Below, one piece after another: positions 7,049 to 7,634 of a stretch of 7,634 nucleotides of DNA. This DNA is from Pinisolibacter sp040275425 (GTDB lineage: Bacteria > Pseudomonadota > Alphaproteobacteria > Rhizobiales > Ancalomicrobiaceae). How positions within the stretch are numbered: position 1 is the first letter of the stretch; every line of letters starts with the position of its first letter. A program made the position numbers and the translations under genes. The stretch spans positions 1 through 7,634 of the forward strand of contig JBEOKB010000046.1 of the NCBI GenBank assembly GCA_040275425.1. Direction: 5' to 3'. Below the pieces are notes generated by a model, which saw only the letters and a list, made by a program, of their open reading frames with translations, searched no databases and had not been told where the DNA came from.

Positions 7049-7634
7049 TTGCCCGGCGCATTCACCCACGACAGCCTGTGGTCGCCTCTCGTCCGCTCCA
7101 CCGCCTTCGCCGTGACGGCGACGGTGGTCACCGTCGCGGTGTTCGGCGCGTTCGCGCCGCTTTCGGGCGGCGAGTTCACGGCGATCCTGGGCGAGGCGGC
7201 GCGCGGACGGATCGGCCGAGTGGGTCAGGCCGACTTCGCCTTCTCGCTGGCGGCGGCGATCGCGGCGGCGGCGGTCGGGCTTCTGGTCGCGCACGTGGTG
7301 CTGCACGCGATCCTGGTGCGTCTGGCGATCACCTCGGCGCGCGATCTCCTGCGCACCACCGCCGACAAGGCCGACTTCGCGGCCGACTGGGCGCGGGTCG
7401 ACGCCGAGATGAGCCGGCATCCGCTCGTCGGCCACGCCTGGGCGAACTTCTCCGAGACGCTGGTGCACGACGCGGGCGTGGTGCGCAACACGCTGCGGCC
7501 GCAGACCTTCTTCACTCTCGCCGCGCTGCGCGAGAAGCTGCCCGGCTTCAAGATCATGCCGGGCATTCCCGGCTATTTCGTCGGCGTCGGCCTGCTGCTC
7601 ACCTTCGTCGGCCTGGTGCTGGCGCTGAGCAAGG
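7049..7634 (+). CDS. MotA/TolQ/ExbB-type membrane protein, ZorA-like (3' end outside window)
   Basis: The first 195 residues of a longer membrane protein are visible. Start TTG 7049 is chosen because GGAG (7038-7041) lies 7 bases upstream and the first membrane segment follows. Hydrophobic segments are about residues 14-38, 63-90 and 174-193. Between the second and third is a roughly 80-residue cytosolic stretch containing HAWANFSETLV (129-139), which resembles the W-x-x-F-x-E-T-L block I recall from ZorA-family proteins. The third segment, GYFVGVGLLLTFVGLVLAL (175-193), has the G-L-L-x-T-F-x-G-L pattern of ZorA and related MotA/TolQ/ExbB stator subunits. In Zorya defence ZorA pairs with ZorB to form an ion-driven motor, but related proteins occur outside defence loci. 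No partner gene is visible, so defence function is unproven. It follows the chemoreceptor on the same strand after 100 bases. Confidence 0.75.
   Translation, partial: MPGAFTHDSLWSPLVRSTAFAVTATVVTVAVFGAFAPLSGGEFTAILGEAARGRIGRVGQADFAFSLAAAIAAAAVGLLVAHVVLHAILVRLAITSARDLLRTTADKADFAADWARVDAEMSRHPLVGHAWANFSETLVHDAGVVRNTLRPQTFFTLAALREKLPGFKIMPGIPGYFVGVGLLLTFVGLVLALSK

Noticed and set aside
4942..7179. Minus-strand open frame of 745 codons antisense to the chemoreceptor, and the plus-strand frame 4701-7115
   Set aside because: Both are stop-free by base composition only. Their products are Arg/Gly/Asp-rich without domains, and the chemoreceptor frame explains the region.

Overview
The window is very GC-rich (third codon positions are almost all G or C) and looks like a chromosomal stretch from a proteobacterium. 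An alphaproteobacterium is the best guess. The chemoreceptor has the HAMP and signalling-tip style common in that class (an 'IPxD' HAMP segment running into an 'AMRVFRD' connector), and the candidate promoters fit a loose TTGnC / TATA pattern. This placement is inference. No mobile element, integrase, CRISPR array or rRNA is visible.

Layout: (i) 1-292 holds a complete tRNA-Ser(CGA) gene on the minus strand with its own plausible promoter. (ii) 293-4602 is a two-gene minus-strand operon. A secreted PhnD-like solute-binding protein (GTG start at 4602) overlaps by 4 bases (ATGA) a 1159-residue membrane protein with Cache, PAS, PAS, GGDEF and EAL domains and a C-terminal domain that resembles a CZB zinc-binding domain but has lost its ligands. 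(iii) 4603-4929 is a 327-base divergent regulatory region, visibly richer in A+T than the genes, with a tandem 20-bp-period direct repeat and an inverted repeat that overlaps a candidate promoter. (iv) 4930-6948, plus strand, encodes a 672-residue methyl-accepting chemotaxis protein. (v) After a 100-base gap with two GC-rich hairpins, 7049-7634 begins a three-TM MotA/TolQ/ExbB-type protein that resembles the ZorA family and is cut by the window end.

How the parts may work together: the cyclase/phosphodiesterase and the divergent chemoreceptor carry related periplasmic sensor domains, with the same QFxFH...SFLR signature and the same downstream G-E-G and LGxxE blocks. One intergenic region lies between them. 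The binding protein has no transporter partner in view and is translationally coupled to the cyclase/phosphodiesterase. The simplest reading is a sensory module in which one ligand class, possibly presented by the binding protein, feeds both c-di-GMP turnover (lifestyle switch) and chemotaxis (swimming bias). This is inferred from architecture and gene order, not shown by the sequence alone.
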